Below, in pieces: positions 11,400 to 22,636 of a DNA stretch of 64,000 nt. The stretch is from Chloranthus sessilifolius (lineage: Eukaryota > Streptophyta > Magnoliopsida > Chloranthales > Chloranthaceae): assembly GCA_021018995.1 (NCBI GenBank), contig CM037597.1:2617299-2681298 (forward strand), written 5' to 3'. The notes under the pieces were generated by a model. It did not search any database. It was not told the origin of the DNA and saw nothing but the letters and a program-made list of their open reading frames with translations. The translations under genes and the position numbers were made by a program. Each line of letters begins with the position of its first letter. Position 1 is the first letter of the stretch.

Positions 11400-11736
11400 G
11401 GAAAAGGCCTCCGCCCTCCATGGGAGGACGGTCACCGTCCTCCAACCTTTCACGTGAACCTTCGGTGCATTGCTTAGATTATCTTTAAAAAAAAAAATTA
11501 AAAACTCATCTCCACCGTGTATATTTTGAACCGTGAAATGTGAACCAATGAAAATCGTCAAATTTTGACTTGTGGGTTAAAAAAAAAAAAATTTAAATTT
11601 TTTTTTATAATATTGATCTAAACTGTCCACATGTGCTCCATATAGCACCCAAAAAGTATTTTGGATACTACGTGGAGCTCCACGTGGATCTTGAAGGACG
11701 GTCACCGTCCTCCATTGGAGGACCTAACCGGCTCCC
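11400..11736. mobile_element. Mutator-like MITE (CCGTCCTCC family)
   Basis: Terminal inverted repeats of about 40 bp: GGACGGTCACCGTCCTCC near both ends and GGCTCCC/GGAAAAGGCC termini. The interior includes GTGGAGCTCCACGTGG. It is flanked by TATATATAT on both sides (9 bp), although this lies in a TA run and is therefore weak. Other copies: 59850-60200 (opposite orientation) and 62785-62962 (internally deleted). Confidence 0.75.
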
Positions 11737-11750
11737 TATATATATATATA

Positions 11751-12014
11751 GGGATAATTAAAGAAACATGTCTTAAAAACAAACTTTTTAGCAAAAAATG
11801 CCTCACCTCAAATGTTTTAGAAAAATGAAATTTTCACCGATTTTGGAACTTTAAAAAATTATAAAAACATTATTTTTTTTACTTTTTTTTTTTAAAGTGC
11901 TTTCATATTTTTTTAAAGTTTCAAAATTTGTGAAAGCACCGATTTTCTAAAACATTTTAGAGTCAGGTCTTTTTTGCTAAATTTTTTATTTTTGAATTGT
12001 TTTCAAAAGTGCCC
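11751..12014. mobile_element. Foldback MITE, about 110-bp arms
   Basis: The left arm from GGGATAATTAAAG through TTTTAGCAAAAAATGCC and TTTCACCGATTTTGG is complementary to the right arm ending TTGCTAAATTTTTTATT and AAAAGTGCCC. Both sides are flanked by TATATATA, so the target duplication is ambiguous. It lies 14 bp from the preceding MITE. Confidence 0.7.
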
Positions 12015-12594
12015 ATATATATACACCCTTATGGCTCATTCATTCAAAGAGTCTAGAAGGGCTCAAATTTTGATTGATTGACTCATAAAATAGTATTTTT
12101 GAGCTTTTTCGAGTTATTCCTTTGGTTGAGAGTTTTCTGGAAACACATATTTTATAAACTTTTCTAAGTGAAAGTGACATCTTATTATCCTAACAAAACA
12201 CTTAAAAAATGCTCATTTTGCATAATGATAAGAGACAAAATACTCCTCTAAACTAGGATGGTAAAAAATTCAACACAAGAACCTGTATTTTTCTCAAAAA
12301 AGCTCAGAAAATCGGGAATTTGGCTAAACTCAAAAACATAACTCAAAAAAGCTAGAATTCTGAGTAAACTCTAAATCTAAAGAATTCCCAACTAATAAGG
12401 TTCCGAGTCTATTTTCAGAAAAGCTAAAAATCACTCGAACAATCCCCTTAAAGAATTATATATTTTCATTTTTTAACTCTACAATTTCTTGGAAATAGAT
12501 ATTAACCTCTTATTAAAAATTCATAATACATCAATATATTTATTTTTTATACAACATAGAGTTAATTTTTTGTAAATGAATAAGTAATTTATAA
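12015..12594. other. No gene; unassigned AT-rich DNA
   Basis: Several degenerate GAGTTTTTC/GAAAAATCTC words, suggesting an old inverted-repeat element, but no boundaries could be set. Confidence 0.4.
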
Positions 12595-12760
12595 ATTAAT
12601 GGACTGGGTCGGGTCGGACTTAAGCTTTGAAAAGTTCATGAGGCTTGGACTTATGGTTATAAGCTCGTCACATGCTCAGGGGTGGGCTTGGGCTGAATTC
12701 AAATCTGTCAGGCTGGGCTAATGTTTATTTTAACGCGGCCCAAGCTACCTCTAAATGAGA
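12595..12760. repeat. GGCTTGGGC dispersed repeat
   Basis: From TGGACTGGGTCGGGTCGG to CGGCCCAAGC; close relative at 48130-48290 (GGGTTGGGCTTTGAAAG). Probably a truncated MITE. Confidence 0.55.
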
Positions 12761-13116
12761 ACTAGTACAAGCACACAAAATTTTCTCCTTGCGCACCCAA
12801 CAGGAAGATAAAACACGAGACAAACACAATAGCAAAGTAGTAGGTGCAAATAAAAAAAGACAAAGCTATTCGCACCTATTGAATTAATAAGGGCGCCTAT
12901 GTTGAAAATAATTAATTACCTTAAATCAGACAATAGAGATATTTTTTCGTCTCCGTATTTCAGACAATCGATCTTGAGATAATAATTTACAGTTAGGTTT
13001 TTATTCCACATGCAACACATCCGAAAAAGGGGTTTGAAAATCACACGCATCCCCCCGGTTCAAACATAATCTTCATGTCACTTTTTGATATGTGCGCCAC
13101 ATGGATAAAAAATTGG
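12761..13116. other. No gene; fragment of a foldback MITE
   Basis: 12955-13105 carries words such as CCACATGCAACACATCC and GTGCGCCACATGGATAAA, related to the foldback MITE at 22637-22992. Confidence 0.4.
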
Positions 13117-13653
13117 GGTTTTTTGGTAAATAGCTCCCTGTGTTATGTTGAAGTTGCATAAACCACCCCTCCCCCTGCTTTTATGTTTCCTTTATATCCC
13201 GCTACTGTTAAACTGTATTTATCTAGGAATCATTTTTTCGATTGAATGATACTTTTGTCCTTCGTAAACATTATTTATAAAATTATCATTGTATTTTTTT
13301 CAACTTTGGGTGACACTTTTCACGAGCCAAGTGAGCGTCATATGACACTCAACCCGAAAATTTAACAAAACAACAATTTATAAGAGATCAATCATGTTTC
13401 ATCCAAAAATTTTGGGCAAGATTCAATGCTTATCCATTGTTAAAAATGTTATCAAAATTAAAAAATATACAATAAAAATTTCGTAAATAACATTCACTAA
13501 GGACAAAAGCATTATTCAATAAAAGAAATGACACCTAATTAGGAAGAAGGTATATATAAAGAAAACATAAAAGTAAAAAGTGCAATGTAAATAGGCAAAA
13601 TTAAAAAGCTTTTATGCAATTTCAGTATAAGATAAGAGGTATTTGCAAAAAAA
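13117..13653. mobile_element. Long-arm foldback MITE, deleted copy
   Basis: Starts GGTTTTTTGGTAAATAGC and ends GAGGTATTTGCAAAAAAATC. It follows the 741-bp element at 26213-26953 through most of its length, including GAGATCAATCATGTT and GGGCAAGATTCAATGC, but is shorter (about 537 bp). Confidence 0.7.
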
Positions 13654-14210
13654 TCCAAAAAAACTGACAGTCGACACGCCCACGGTGCTTCAACTTATTC
13701 AATGATTTTACTTTTTCAGTGTAGGTACCGTCAATAATTCGTTAGGTGTGAACAGGGTTACCCTTAAAAAAAAACGTTTTACAACCCCAAAAGATTGCGA
13801 CTTGACTTTGACTTTGACTTTCGGCGGCGGAATAAATTAACGTTATACATGCCATGTTTCAATAAGGCAGCATTGAATGTATAAAATTACTTCGAGAACT
13901 CGTGGGAATACATGGGAGAATGCTTTAAAAAAGTGAAAATATAAAAGGCTAAGACTGAAAATCTGATTCTACTCAGTAACGAAGAGCATGACCGAAACTG
14001 AACTCTAAAATTTTAAAACTCATACATTGAAATCGAAAATTTTGGATTTCAGTTTCGGACAAGATTTCGGTTTCAATCATGCCCAAAACCGAAACATTTC
14101 TGCCGAAATTTTGAACCGTAATTCATAAGCTTGTGTTCAAGAGCACGTTCAATTTGCATCTTTTGTTTTTTTCTTTCTTATTTTATTTTAACTTCCGGTA
14201 TCCTAAGCTT
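13654..14210. other. No gene; partial CGAAATTTTGA repeat
   Basis: About 13985-14115 is a diverged member of the ATTTCGG MITE family (see 52194-52386). The remainder is unassigned. Confidence 0.45.
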
Positions 14211-14316
14211 AAGTTTGGACTAATTTTTAATGGATGCCCTCGCTCCCATCATGCCACTAGTTTAAGTTTGGACTAATTTTTAAAGGATGCCCTCGCTCCC
14301 ATCATGCCACGGGTAT
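14211..14316. repeat. 53-bp tandem duplication
   Basis: AAGTTTGGACTAATTTTTAA starts at 14211 and again at 14264; the two 53-bp units differ at a few positions. Recent local duplication. Confidence 0.9.
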
Positions 14317-15599
14317 TTTACGAATTATGCACCTTTTGGGGCATCATGTTATTGTAGAATAAGAATCACTACTTGAATTCACAACCTTGGGGAGCAAATT
14401 CAAGCCATCAACCATTACAACAACCCACCTTGATAGGTATTTGCATGTGTTGTTCACTATTTACCGTTGTTTGATTGCAATCCATCATAACACGTAAAGT
14501 GCCATTTCTTCGTTGAGTCCCGGATTTTCTTTTACGGTACAACAGACACCAGAGGAGTTGCTTAGCCCATCAAATAGTCAGATGTTGATTTCACATAACA
14601 CACATCCATAAAATTGACCAAGATCATAGGCAAAGAAGTTGACCTGCACTTTTATCGTTTTACCTGCCCATCAATTTCATGATCATATAACTTGTTGGCT
14701 GGCTTAATAGTTCCAACTTAGAATACCATTTTAATAGCAAACAGCGGCTCGCTCACCGTCATAGTCTGCAAAGCCGACTCCAAATAGAAAATAGATAAAA
14801 GAAGGCATTGATATGATGATGAATTTTAACAATTTATCCTACGACCATTCATCGTTTGAAAATAAATGAAGAGCTCCCCACTACTAATTATGTTGGTGCT
14901 TCTCTGGGATTGATGTCAATTTCCAAAAACTAATCAAAGGTTTCGGGTTTCCGCTATGATTCGGTATCGGTTTCAGTTAAATCAGTTTTGGGTCGGTTCA
15001 GTGGATTGCTCTTTAGGTTGGTTTCAAGACAAATCTTCACTCCTAGCCATATAGAGGACTAGATTTTAGGTGCCTTCACTCTTTCTCATATACATACTGG
15101 CATCTCCCATGGTTTGACTAGTTTGGGTTGGGGAATAGGTTGGACCCATGCACGGGTCTGCTACCTAGAGTTGGCATGTAGTAACCTGTTTCATGGCACT
15201 ATTTTTCATCACCCGCAGACATGTAAAAGGACCCAATATAAAGATATGGTAGGTATAATCACAGATCACATCCGAGATTCGAAGATGTCAAATGCCCCGA
15301 AAATAAATGGTTAGATTCGTTTGAGCACAAGCTGACTTCCACAAATATCAGTGTCACTGCAATATGCAAATCGTTTTTTCACAGAATTCAGTAGCTACAA
15401 AGCTATTCATTGGCTTTGATAATCTATTAAATATTAATGACTAAATTAAACTAATTCTAACCTACAGATTACAGAATAATATGAGAAAACAAATTTTTAT
15501 TCTTGAATCACAAACCAATTTTTGCATGTTTTAAGTATAATCAAGGCTTATTTCTGTTAAGAACAGTCTCTGCTTTTGCTATCAATAAACAATTTAAGA
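14317..15599. other. No gene recognised
   Basis: Unique-looking AT-rich sequence downstream of the 7TM gene. The plus frame 15114-15314 has no homology cue or codon-usage signal and is rejected. A GGTTTCGGGTTTCCG stretch near 14940 is a repeat trace. Confidence 0.5.
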
Positions 15600-15875
15600 T
15601 ATACTTAAATGTTTAGTAGACCCTACCACCTAAAGGAAGAGAATTAGCCTTCAGTGGCTCATCAACTTAAGAACCTGCAAATGAGCTGAACAAGAAGAGC
15701 TCATCGTCATAAAACATTAGGGTAAAATCAGAGGGAAGTCGTCTCTCGGAAAGAGAAAATTGAGAATACAACTCGTTAATCCCTATGAACAAACAATCCT
15801 TATTTGAATTGCAAGTAACCCCTTTACATAAACTTCCTTGACCGCAAAACTGATAATAAGAAAAAGCTTCACATC

Positions 15876-17138
15876 TTAGAATTTTGAAAGCTCTCGGAGA
15901 GGGATCATGGGCCTGCCAGGGAGTTGCGGAGAACTCGGTAGAGAACACACTTGGCGCCCGCTAGAAGAGAAAAGATTTTGGTCCTCAAATCCCTCAGCTG
16001 AAACATCATCTTTGATTATCATTGTGCGGAAAGAGATCGACCCGTGTTTTGTCGACGCATCAGAGTTTCTCCCCACACTTGTGGCCGATGCTGCCTCGGT
16101 AACGCTCTGATTAGCAGTAAGGGAAGCGGTATCGGGATCATCCAATATCAGGCCACCTCTTTCAATTACCAATTGCCACGGCCCTGGTAGAGCCAACGAA
16201 TCCGCAACAGGGCAATAAACAAGTATCCAAATCCCCACCATCATGAAAGAAAACAGCATGAGGAATGCTAAGAAGACGAGACATTCAAATGCAAATTCAC
16301 CTGGCCGAGCTCGAACAGTGAAACCGAGAAATATAATCCGCAACGGAAGGAAACCAACTATTGAACTTATCAGCAAGTAAACTCTCCGTTGCAGCCGTTT
16401 GTTGATCACCAAAGAAACCATTCGCACTCCGAGGTATAAAAGATATCCGATGACGAAAGTGAGAAAAAAACCGAGCAGAATCGTACTCATTAAGGGGTAA
16501 GTACAGACAGTGATGTTACTATAGGTTGCGAAGGGGATGCTTATGCTCGTGAAGTGCTCAGGATTCCTCGTTATGTGATTCTCCTCTTCATCATTGAACT
16601 TGGGTCCGACTAAAATAAGGACAAGCTGTGCGATGAACATGGGGAGGCAAAACACGATGACGTAACGTGCAGTCTTTATGTTCCATTTGAGACTTAGTGT
16701 TCCCAACTCTCGTTTTTGCAATGAAGCATGAAGAAGAAGTACAAGCGTCAGAAACATGCTCGGTTCGGCAAATCCGAGATTTGAGAGGACGTAAAACTTG
16801 CAGATACCTTCCTGCCATTTCGGGCCCAGAGCATGTAATACTCGTCCGTTACCTTTCAACAAACTTAGACGAACAATTTCGCCGAAACCCCACCAAATCG
16901 CAACTGAAATGAGGGTGATTCGGATGATCCAAGGGCCGTTAAAATAATTGAGTTGAAGAAAACCTGGAGTTTGTATCCGAGAACGGAAGTGGAGCAAGTA
17001 AAAGATGCAAAGTGCGCCGAAAATTACTGACAGAGATACTAGACATATCGTGACCACACCGAATGCATCGGCGGCAGATCTGGTCAGGGGCATCACCCGA
17101 ATCACAGATTCCACGCATGCTCTCTGCCAGCATGGATA
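15876..17138 (-). CDS. Seven-transmembrane protein, CAND1/At1g57680-like (main exon)
   Basis: One long minus-strand exon ends at TAA (15878-15876). Counting from the in-frame Met at 17093 gives 405 residues. Seven hydrophobic helices lie near residues 11-36, 55-79, 101-125, 143-163, 200-224, 238-260 and 269-297, followed by a hydrophilic Ser/Thr-rich tail of about 105 residues. WIIRIT, AIWWGFGEIVRLSLL, SNLGFAEP, CTYPL and YCPVADSLALP are the blocks I associate with the plant CAND1/At1g57680 group of candidate G-protein-coupled receptors, known as plasma-membrane 7TM proteins. That assignment is from memory. In-frame codons continue upstream of Met 17093 (YPCWQRACVESVIRV) back to an acceptor TTTTTTCAG|TATCC at 17139, so the start probably lies in earlier exons. 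The frame is open throughout and there is no sign of decay. Confidence 0.88.
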   Translation of the reverse strand, partial: YPCWQRACVESVIRVMPLTRSAADAFGVVTICLVSLSVIFGALCIFYLLHFRSRIQTPGFLQLNYFNGPWIIRITLISVAIWWGFGEIVRLSLLKGNGRVLHALGPKWQEGICKFYVLSNLGFAEPSMFLTLVLLLHASLQKRELGTLSLKWNIKTARYVIVFCLPMFIAQLVLILVGPKFNDEEENHITRNPEHFTSISIPFATYSNITVCTYPLMSTILLGFFLTFVIGYLLYLGVRMVSLVINKRLQRRVYLLISSIVGFLPLRIIFLGFTVRARPGEFAFECLVFLAFLMLFSFMMVGIWILVYCPVADSLALPGPWQLVIERGGLILDDPDTASLTANQSVTEAASATSVGRNSDASTKHGSISFRTMIIKDDVSAEGFEDQNLFSSSGRQVCSLPSSPQLPGRPMIPLRELSKF

Positions 17139-17437
17139 CTGAAAAAACCCTCTGACTCTGCAGAACCTCCTCCTCAAATGTAGAAGAGTAACACGATAAC
17201 ACTTAAATATGTTATAACACCACTGAATTCAAAAGATTTATATGCAACCTCTTCAAGTTCGATTCTCTTCTTGTAAAAGTTATAGGGAAAGAAAAAGGTT
17301 GGGTTATATTCATCCACAGCACATTAAAGTCATAAATCAATCAGAAAATATGAATCCCTCGTAATCCAAAACCTAGAAACTTGCTAGCCTTCGAATAGCA
17401 TCCAGCAAGTCTATAGATTTTGCTAAGGAATCCTTAC

Positions 17438-17482
17438 GGATCCAATAACAAATTGCTCTAATTCTGATTCTGTTTTGAACTG
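17438..17482 (-). CDS. Probable small internal exon of the 7TM gene
   Basis: A 15-codon open stretch (QFKTESELEQFVIGS) ends exactly at a donor TCC|GTAAGG (GT at 17437-17436). It is in phase 0 with the next exon at 17138, giving ...VIGS-YPCWQ.... The upstream edge is uncertain: GGCAG|CAG at 17483 keeps phase 0 with the first exon, while the better pyrimidine-rich acceptor AATTTCAG|AC at 17503 would add DIDVDWQ-like codons but breaks phase with exon 1. RNA reads across 17.1-18.9 kb would settle it. Confidence 0.55.
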
Positions 17483-17502
17483 CTGCCAATCAACGTCAAT
17501 GT

Positions 17503-18871
17503 CTGAAATTGAAGTACTGATCAAATACCTGACATTTCATTAGAAATACACTCAATTCAGAGTCCACAGAATATACAACACACACAAAATATGAGCCTAC
17601 AATTTCATAAACTGATTTCTATTAAACTTACAGAGAATATTTATATTTTTGTATTCAACGACGGACACAAACAAAGACATTTTGTGTTTGCATGACTTGC
17701 GTGTTTGGAAGAAAAAAATTGGAACTTCTGCTCAGAATTTTCTTTGTTGTGCCGGTGCTCATTTCCAATTCTGATACATATCAGCAAATATGTATCAGGT
17801 TAGGGCCTTTTTGATAAGAAAATATCGGCTTATTTCAGGTCATATAGGCCGATATTTATCTGATATGAGCGGAACGTAATTAAAAAAAATGCCCTTCGCC
17901 AATTTTTAATTATTTTATATATTGTTAAAATCCTTTCAAATATAAGAAAGGCACTTACCAGCCGGTTTTGCCTATTCTTATCCTATATATCGGATACATG
18001 TTAGCTAGGAACCCACCCTATATGCCGATATACGTCAGTGATTAAACGCTTTCCCGGCTTCAAATTTAAATATTCTCAATAAACTAAATAGAAATTACCG
18101 ATCAAAACAAAAACAAAAACAAAAAAAACTATATAGAAATTGGTAGATTAATAACCTAATAAATAAATAAATTCCCATGCCACGAAAACACAAAATCAAC
18201 TTTCTCAACCAAATAGAGCTCGAGAAATCACAGGATTCAAACTAACGTTTGGAGTTTCTCAAAAACAGAAAAAACAAACTTCAATAACAGTAATATCTAC
18301 AGCGTAAGAAGAATTACTAGTTCATAAAACATGAACTCTTCAAAATAAGCCTAAAAAAAAAACTACAGACAAATAAGTCAAAGTTCACGTATTATATTTC
18401 TGATCCCAAAATTCAACATCAAAAGCATAAAAATTCCGCAAAACTCTACTTTATACAGGAATCATATATAGATAGGGCGATCTAAAGTCTAAACTAAGCC
18501 TAATTAAGTGCATCAAATTCTAAGCATTTCAAGTAAAAAAAACATCTTTATGTCAGAATATTAAACAGACTTCCAATCTTACAAACCCCATACTCAAAAA
18601 GCCTTTTCCCACTTAAACATTGAGCAAAAGCAAGACAACCTCTAAATATTACCTCAAATTTCAATTTCCTCAACCGTTTCCAACAAAAAACCGCACAAAC
18701 TTAAATATCTCTAATCCTTCAGCATAATTAGAAACAAAAATACTTAACAGTCCCTAAAACTTCAAAACAATCGACCGCAACCCCATCCAAACTCAATACC
18801 ACATTATTTTCGACTAGTCAAACATCAAAATGCATCAAAAATGAAAAATAATGTTACAAAACACAAAAATA
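17503..18871 (-). other. First intron of the 7TM gene
   Basis: AT-rich and without coding frames. 17790-18050 holds a degenerate GATATATC/TATCGGC repeat related to the GATACGTATCGG MITEs. Confidence 0.5.
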
Positions 18872-18872
18872 C

Positions 18873-19110
18873 CTGTAGAGAAATATCATCAACGATCGGC
18901 ATTCCTGTCCAAAACCCTAACTTCTCGCATTCATAGTGGAAACTAACAGCAAAATAGAACGAAAATTATATCAAACGGAAGCTTTCAGAATGTAGAATCT
19001 CGATCTGGAAAGCTTCAACAGAGATTCTACAACTCACAGAAGAAAATCGAAACCCTAGAGAAAAGACGAGAGGAGAGAGAGATAGAGAGAGAGAGAGAGA
19101 GACTGGGCAA
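18873..19110 (-). other. First exon and 5' UTR of the 7TM gene
   Basis: On the minus strand a GC-richer leader begins with a CT-rich (CTCTCTCT) tract at 19110-19075, typical of plant core promoters and leaders, and runs to CTCTACAG|GTATTTT (donor GT at 18872-18871). A five-codon upstream frame MNARS-stop occupies 18934-18917. The next ATG (18902-18900) opens MPIVDDISLQ, exactly 30 nt to the donor in phase 0. If this is the true start, the predicted protein is 445 aa. If not, all of this is leader. Confidence 0.55.
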
Positions 19111-19327
19111 AACAAACGAAAGAGAAAAAGGAAGATGGCTGGGTTGCAGACAGCCTGTCTCCAGCTGTTTTTTCCGAACATGTAGGTTCGGAAATATCCG
19201 AACCTAGCTGGCTGTGCTTCTGTCATCCTGTTGTGCCTATCTGAAATTACTGAATTATCCCTATCCTTATACATAATGCTGAAAACACCCTTTATTTTTT
19301 GTAACTGACAAAACAACCCCTTTGATA

Positions 19328-19598
19328 TAGTGCTGTCCAACGGGTCGGGTCGAGCTGAATCCTGACCCGGACGGATACGTTATCAGGCCGGGGACATACA
19401 CTTAAACTTTTTGGATATGGTTGAGTCGATCCAACTTGATATTTTATATGTGAAAAATATAAAAAATAGGGTTTTTTGTCGAAGCGGCTTGAGTGCATCA
19501 TCGGGTTGGTAGGGTCAAGTGCACCATTTGGTCAGGTCCGGCGTTTGTGAGTGTCTTATAAAAAACCTAAATTTTGACCCGACCAATTGACAGCTCTA
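19328..19598. mobile_element. hAT-type MITE (AGGGCTGTCAA family)
   Basis: Ends TAGTGCTGTCCAACGGGTCG and (complement of right end) TAGAGCTGTCAATTGGTCGG. Flanked by CTTTGATA (19320-19327) and CTTTGAAT (19599-19606), 6 of 8 matching, consistent with a worn hAT 8-bp target duplication. Its sister copy is at 21520-21832. Confidence 0.75.
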
Positions 19599-20348
19599 CT
19601 TTGAATGCTCATAATAGTTTGTCAATAAGGTGCTGGTCCGTCGGCCCGCATTTCCCGGTCAAAAATCTTAGGAGTACAACTCAAAAATATGATAAGAGAG
19701 GCGCTCTAGCGCCTCAAAAGTAAAAACTTGTTGAGCGTTGTGTCGGGTAAGGGATTAACAAGTAAAAGCTCCTAAACCCCACTTAAACCGTACCTCATTT
19801 AATTATATATTAAATATATTTCAGAAATGTATAAGGTAGGGTACCTTTTTTTGCGCCCATGCATTCTCTAAACGTACCCATGTCTCATACCCCTTGAAAA
19901 TAATTGATAGTGTCGGATCAGATGATGGAGGTACTGTTTCACTTTCAATCTTTCACACAATGAATCTTAAGACCATGAGCATACCATCAATTGTGCTAAA
20001 AATCATGTCATATATACACATATCAATTGGGTCCCAAGTCGATACGTATCTGCCAACCTAATCGATATTTGAAAGCCTTTTTTAATTTTTTGATTATAAA
20101 ATATTATTTTAATATAAAAAATTTGTCAGGAAGGGTATATTTGAGATTTTGCTCGACTCATATCCAACACATAACAGCTGATATGATTGTAAATAACCTA
20201 ATATAGCCCGATATTTGACCTATTTGATCTAATATTTGAGCTTATATAATATCCATATCCAATGGAGAGTACCTGATACATATTTGCTTATATGTATTGG
20301 ATATGGCTGATATTTAAAATCACAGTCATGGAATAATTTGTTTGAAAG
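19599..20348. other. No gene; repeat fragments
   Basis: 19840-19990 resembles 10310-10370 and part of the 22637 foldback MITE; 20020-20300 has TATCGGC/GATATC words of the GATACGTATCGG family. No boundaries. Confidence 0.4.
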
Positions 20349-20540
20349 GTTCAAAATCTCATATTTCGTTTTGGTTTCGGTTTCGATGGGGACCGAAACC
20401 TAAATTTTGAACTAAAATTTTGGCCAAAATCTTCCAAATAATCCGAGAATACCGATAATTTGAGTTATCTTTTCGGTATCGACCGAAATTGAAACATTTC
20501 GACCAAAATTTTGACATTTTGGCCAAAATTTTGATTCATG
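20349..20540. mobile_element. Mutator-like MITE (GATCAAAATTTCGG family)
   Basis: A 192-bp block rich in CGAAATTTTGGCCAAAAT, ending TTTTGATTCATG. Flanked by GTTTGAAAG (20340-20348) and GTTTGAAGG (20541-20549), an 8/9 match to a 9-bp target duplication. Nearly the same length as the copy at 52194-52386. Confidence 0.75.
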
Positions 20541-21519
20541 GTTTGAAGGAGGTCATATGCCATTTTTCCTTCTGCTTTTCTTGTATTGTGGTAAGTGAGG
20601 ACTCTTGAGAGTGAATGAATAATTGATTATGTTCTAATGTCATATATGTATAGTGACCAAGTCGAGGTTCGAAAATAAATTGATTTGGAAAAAGATTTAA
20701 AAATTCTGACAAAAATTCTTCAAATTCTGGAAAAACAAAATGGTCAAAAATTCGGAAAACCAAAATAGAAAATTTGTAAACATATGGTAATTAAAGATAT
20801 GAAAATGAGAAAAAATGAAAATTCAAATAAATATGGGGAAATTTTTTAGAAAAATTCAAGAAATTCACAAATAATTCATCAAATTCACGAATAATTCTCA
20901 AAATTTATAATTTTTTAAAAAAATCGCTAAGAATTATAATTTTACTCATTTTTTTCAAGAAAACGTGAATAATCCGTGACTTTTTCAATCTAATTATTTC
21001 CCCATGCACCACTTGACTTCAAGTGTCATTAGTACAAAATCAATAACTAGCCCACTCTCAAGAGTGAAGAGATCGATTATCGTTTACAAACTTCTTACGA
21101 TTAGAGTCGGGATTCGGGAATATATCAGCTTGGAAATATCCGACACAATTCATCAAATTTCGGAAAAAATAGTGAAATTTCATAAAACATAAAAAAACAA
21201 ATAGAAAATATATCAATTAAAAACTATAAAAATGGAAATAAAAACATAAGTTTTAGACCAAACTTGAGAAAAATATAGGAAAAGTCGGAAAATTAGCTTA
21301 TATTTCACAAAATTCACAATTCATTTTTATAATTTTTTTTAAATTGCCAATAATTATAATTTTGTTCGTTTTTTCAAAATCACTCGCAAATTACTTAGCA
21401 ACTTTTTCAAAAAGCCTAAGAATTTGGTCACTATATTGCCAACTTTGGAAGATCTTTCGTGCATGGAACGGGTAGCTAATACCAACTCCTTAGAGTATCA
21501 AGGTTGGAGTACCTTTTAA
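20541..21519. other. No gene; AT-rich, worn MITE traces
   Basis: Contains AATTTGGTCACTATA near 21422, which resembles an end of the CATAGTCACCAA hAT MITEs, and repeated AATTCACAAATAATTC words near 20860-20900. No element could be delimited. The short open frames here show no coding character. Confidence 0.4.
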
Positions 21520-21832
21520 TAGGGTTGTCAATAGGTTGGGTAGACTTGATACCTGACCCAGGATGCATCCAACCCGACCTTCAGGGCAGGTCAAGCGAAA
21601 ATGGGCCGTATCAACCCGCCCCGATATTATACATATAAACTCAAGAAAAGTAGGGGGTTTTTATCGGCCCGGGTCAAGTTTTTGGGTTCTGCATCAAGTC
21701 GGATTGGTCATGCACACCATTGGGTTGTGCACACCATTGGGTCGAGTCAGTCTGGCAGATGTCATTTTCCCTTGGGTAGCTAAAATTTTGGCCCGATCTG
21801 GCCCGACCTGACCCGACTTGTTGACAGCCCTG
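21520..21832. mobile_element. hAT-type MITE (AGGGCTGTCAA family)
   Basis: The left end TAGGGTTGTCAATAGGTTGG and complement of the right end CAGGGCTGTCAACAAGTCGG form inverted repeats. Flanks CCTTTTAA (21512-21519) and CCTTTTAG (21833-21840) agree at 7 of 8: an hAT target duplication. The open frames inside are by-products. Confidence 0.85.
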
Positions 21833-22182
21833 CCTTTTAGGCTTTTAGCCATGGAATCATATCAAAGCTGCACTCCCCACTTGAATAGGAAATCAGCTTT
21901 TGACAACATCCAAAGAAAGTCAGCTTTTGACATCATTTGTGGGGGAGAAAGGGACTTTCTATACCTTAGCAACTTTAAGAGGCCTTTAAGGAGGGTATAG
22001 GCATGTTTAGGTAAAATAAAATAGCAATTTCTAAGATATGGGGTCCTCCTAGTTTGAAAACCCTTATATGCCTATGAGAAATTGATGGGAAAGCATTCAA
22101 AAGATTTTTGTCTATAGGGTTTGACATTTATGAAATTGAATTTTGTATTTGAAAATTAATCTGCAATATCAAATAAGTAATT

Positions 22183-22465
22183 TTTTTTATTTTTTTATAC
22201 CGCCATTCGGTCGAGACAATCTCGAAAACCAAAGAGTAAACACGCATATATATGTGACAGTTACAAAGTAGCGTGAGATAGTGATGAAGGGCAAGGTATC
22301 AAAACCAATATCGGTCTCGAGTATCGATTTATATAGCTTAGGTAAGGATTAACCCGCACCTTGTAAAGACAAGGGTCAGAAACTGCTTGAAGGACGAGAA
22401 TCCAACTCACAACATACTCCCTCACATTGGAGGGAGCGTACCAACCGGACTAATGCTCCTTTGTT
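22183..22465 (-). mobile_element. tRNA-derived SINE with 12-bp target duplication
   Basis: On the minus strand the head contains TAGTCCGGTTGGTACGC (A-box-like) and GAGTTGGATTCTCGTCC (B-box-like) 40-50 bp apart. The body of about 280 bp ends in an A/T-rich tail (plus strand TTTTTATTTTTTTA at 22183 on). AAATAAGTAATT occurs on both sides (22171-22182 and 22466-22477), a perfect 12-bp duplication. The middle contains a short piece resembling the CAAGGTATCAAAA MITE family. Confidence 0.7.
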
Positions 22466-22489
22466 AAATAAGTAATTCGTATATATAGC

Positions 22490-22494
<5 letters not shown>

Positions 22495-22534
<40 letters not shown>
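22495..22534. repeat. (TA)n microsatellite
   Basis: About 20 TA units. Confidence 0.95.
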
Positions 22535-22537
<3 letters not shown>

Positions 22538-22636
22538 TTTTAATCTTTGGTTTCCTTAGTTAAAAGGTTGCATAATGGTCCTCTTCTCAAGTGTTAAAAT
22601 GTTTCAAGAGGAGTACCTTTAAATTCAGAAATCGGA

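Noticed and set aside
15114..15314. 66-aa plus-strand open frame downstream of the 7TM gene
   Set aside because: No conserved motif, no promoter or splice context; length is within chance expectation.
15667..15948. Minus-strand 93-aa frame overlapping the end of the 7TM gene
   Set aside because: It is an alternative frame across the 3' UTR and last codons of the real gene.
16939..17202. Minus-strand 87-aa frame at the 5' part of the 7TM exon
   Set aside because: Shadow frame of the real reading frame, which carries the transmembrane helices.
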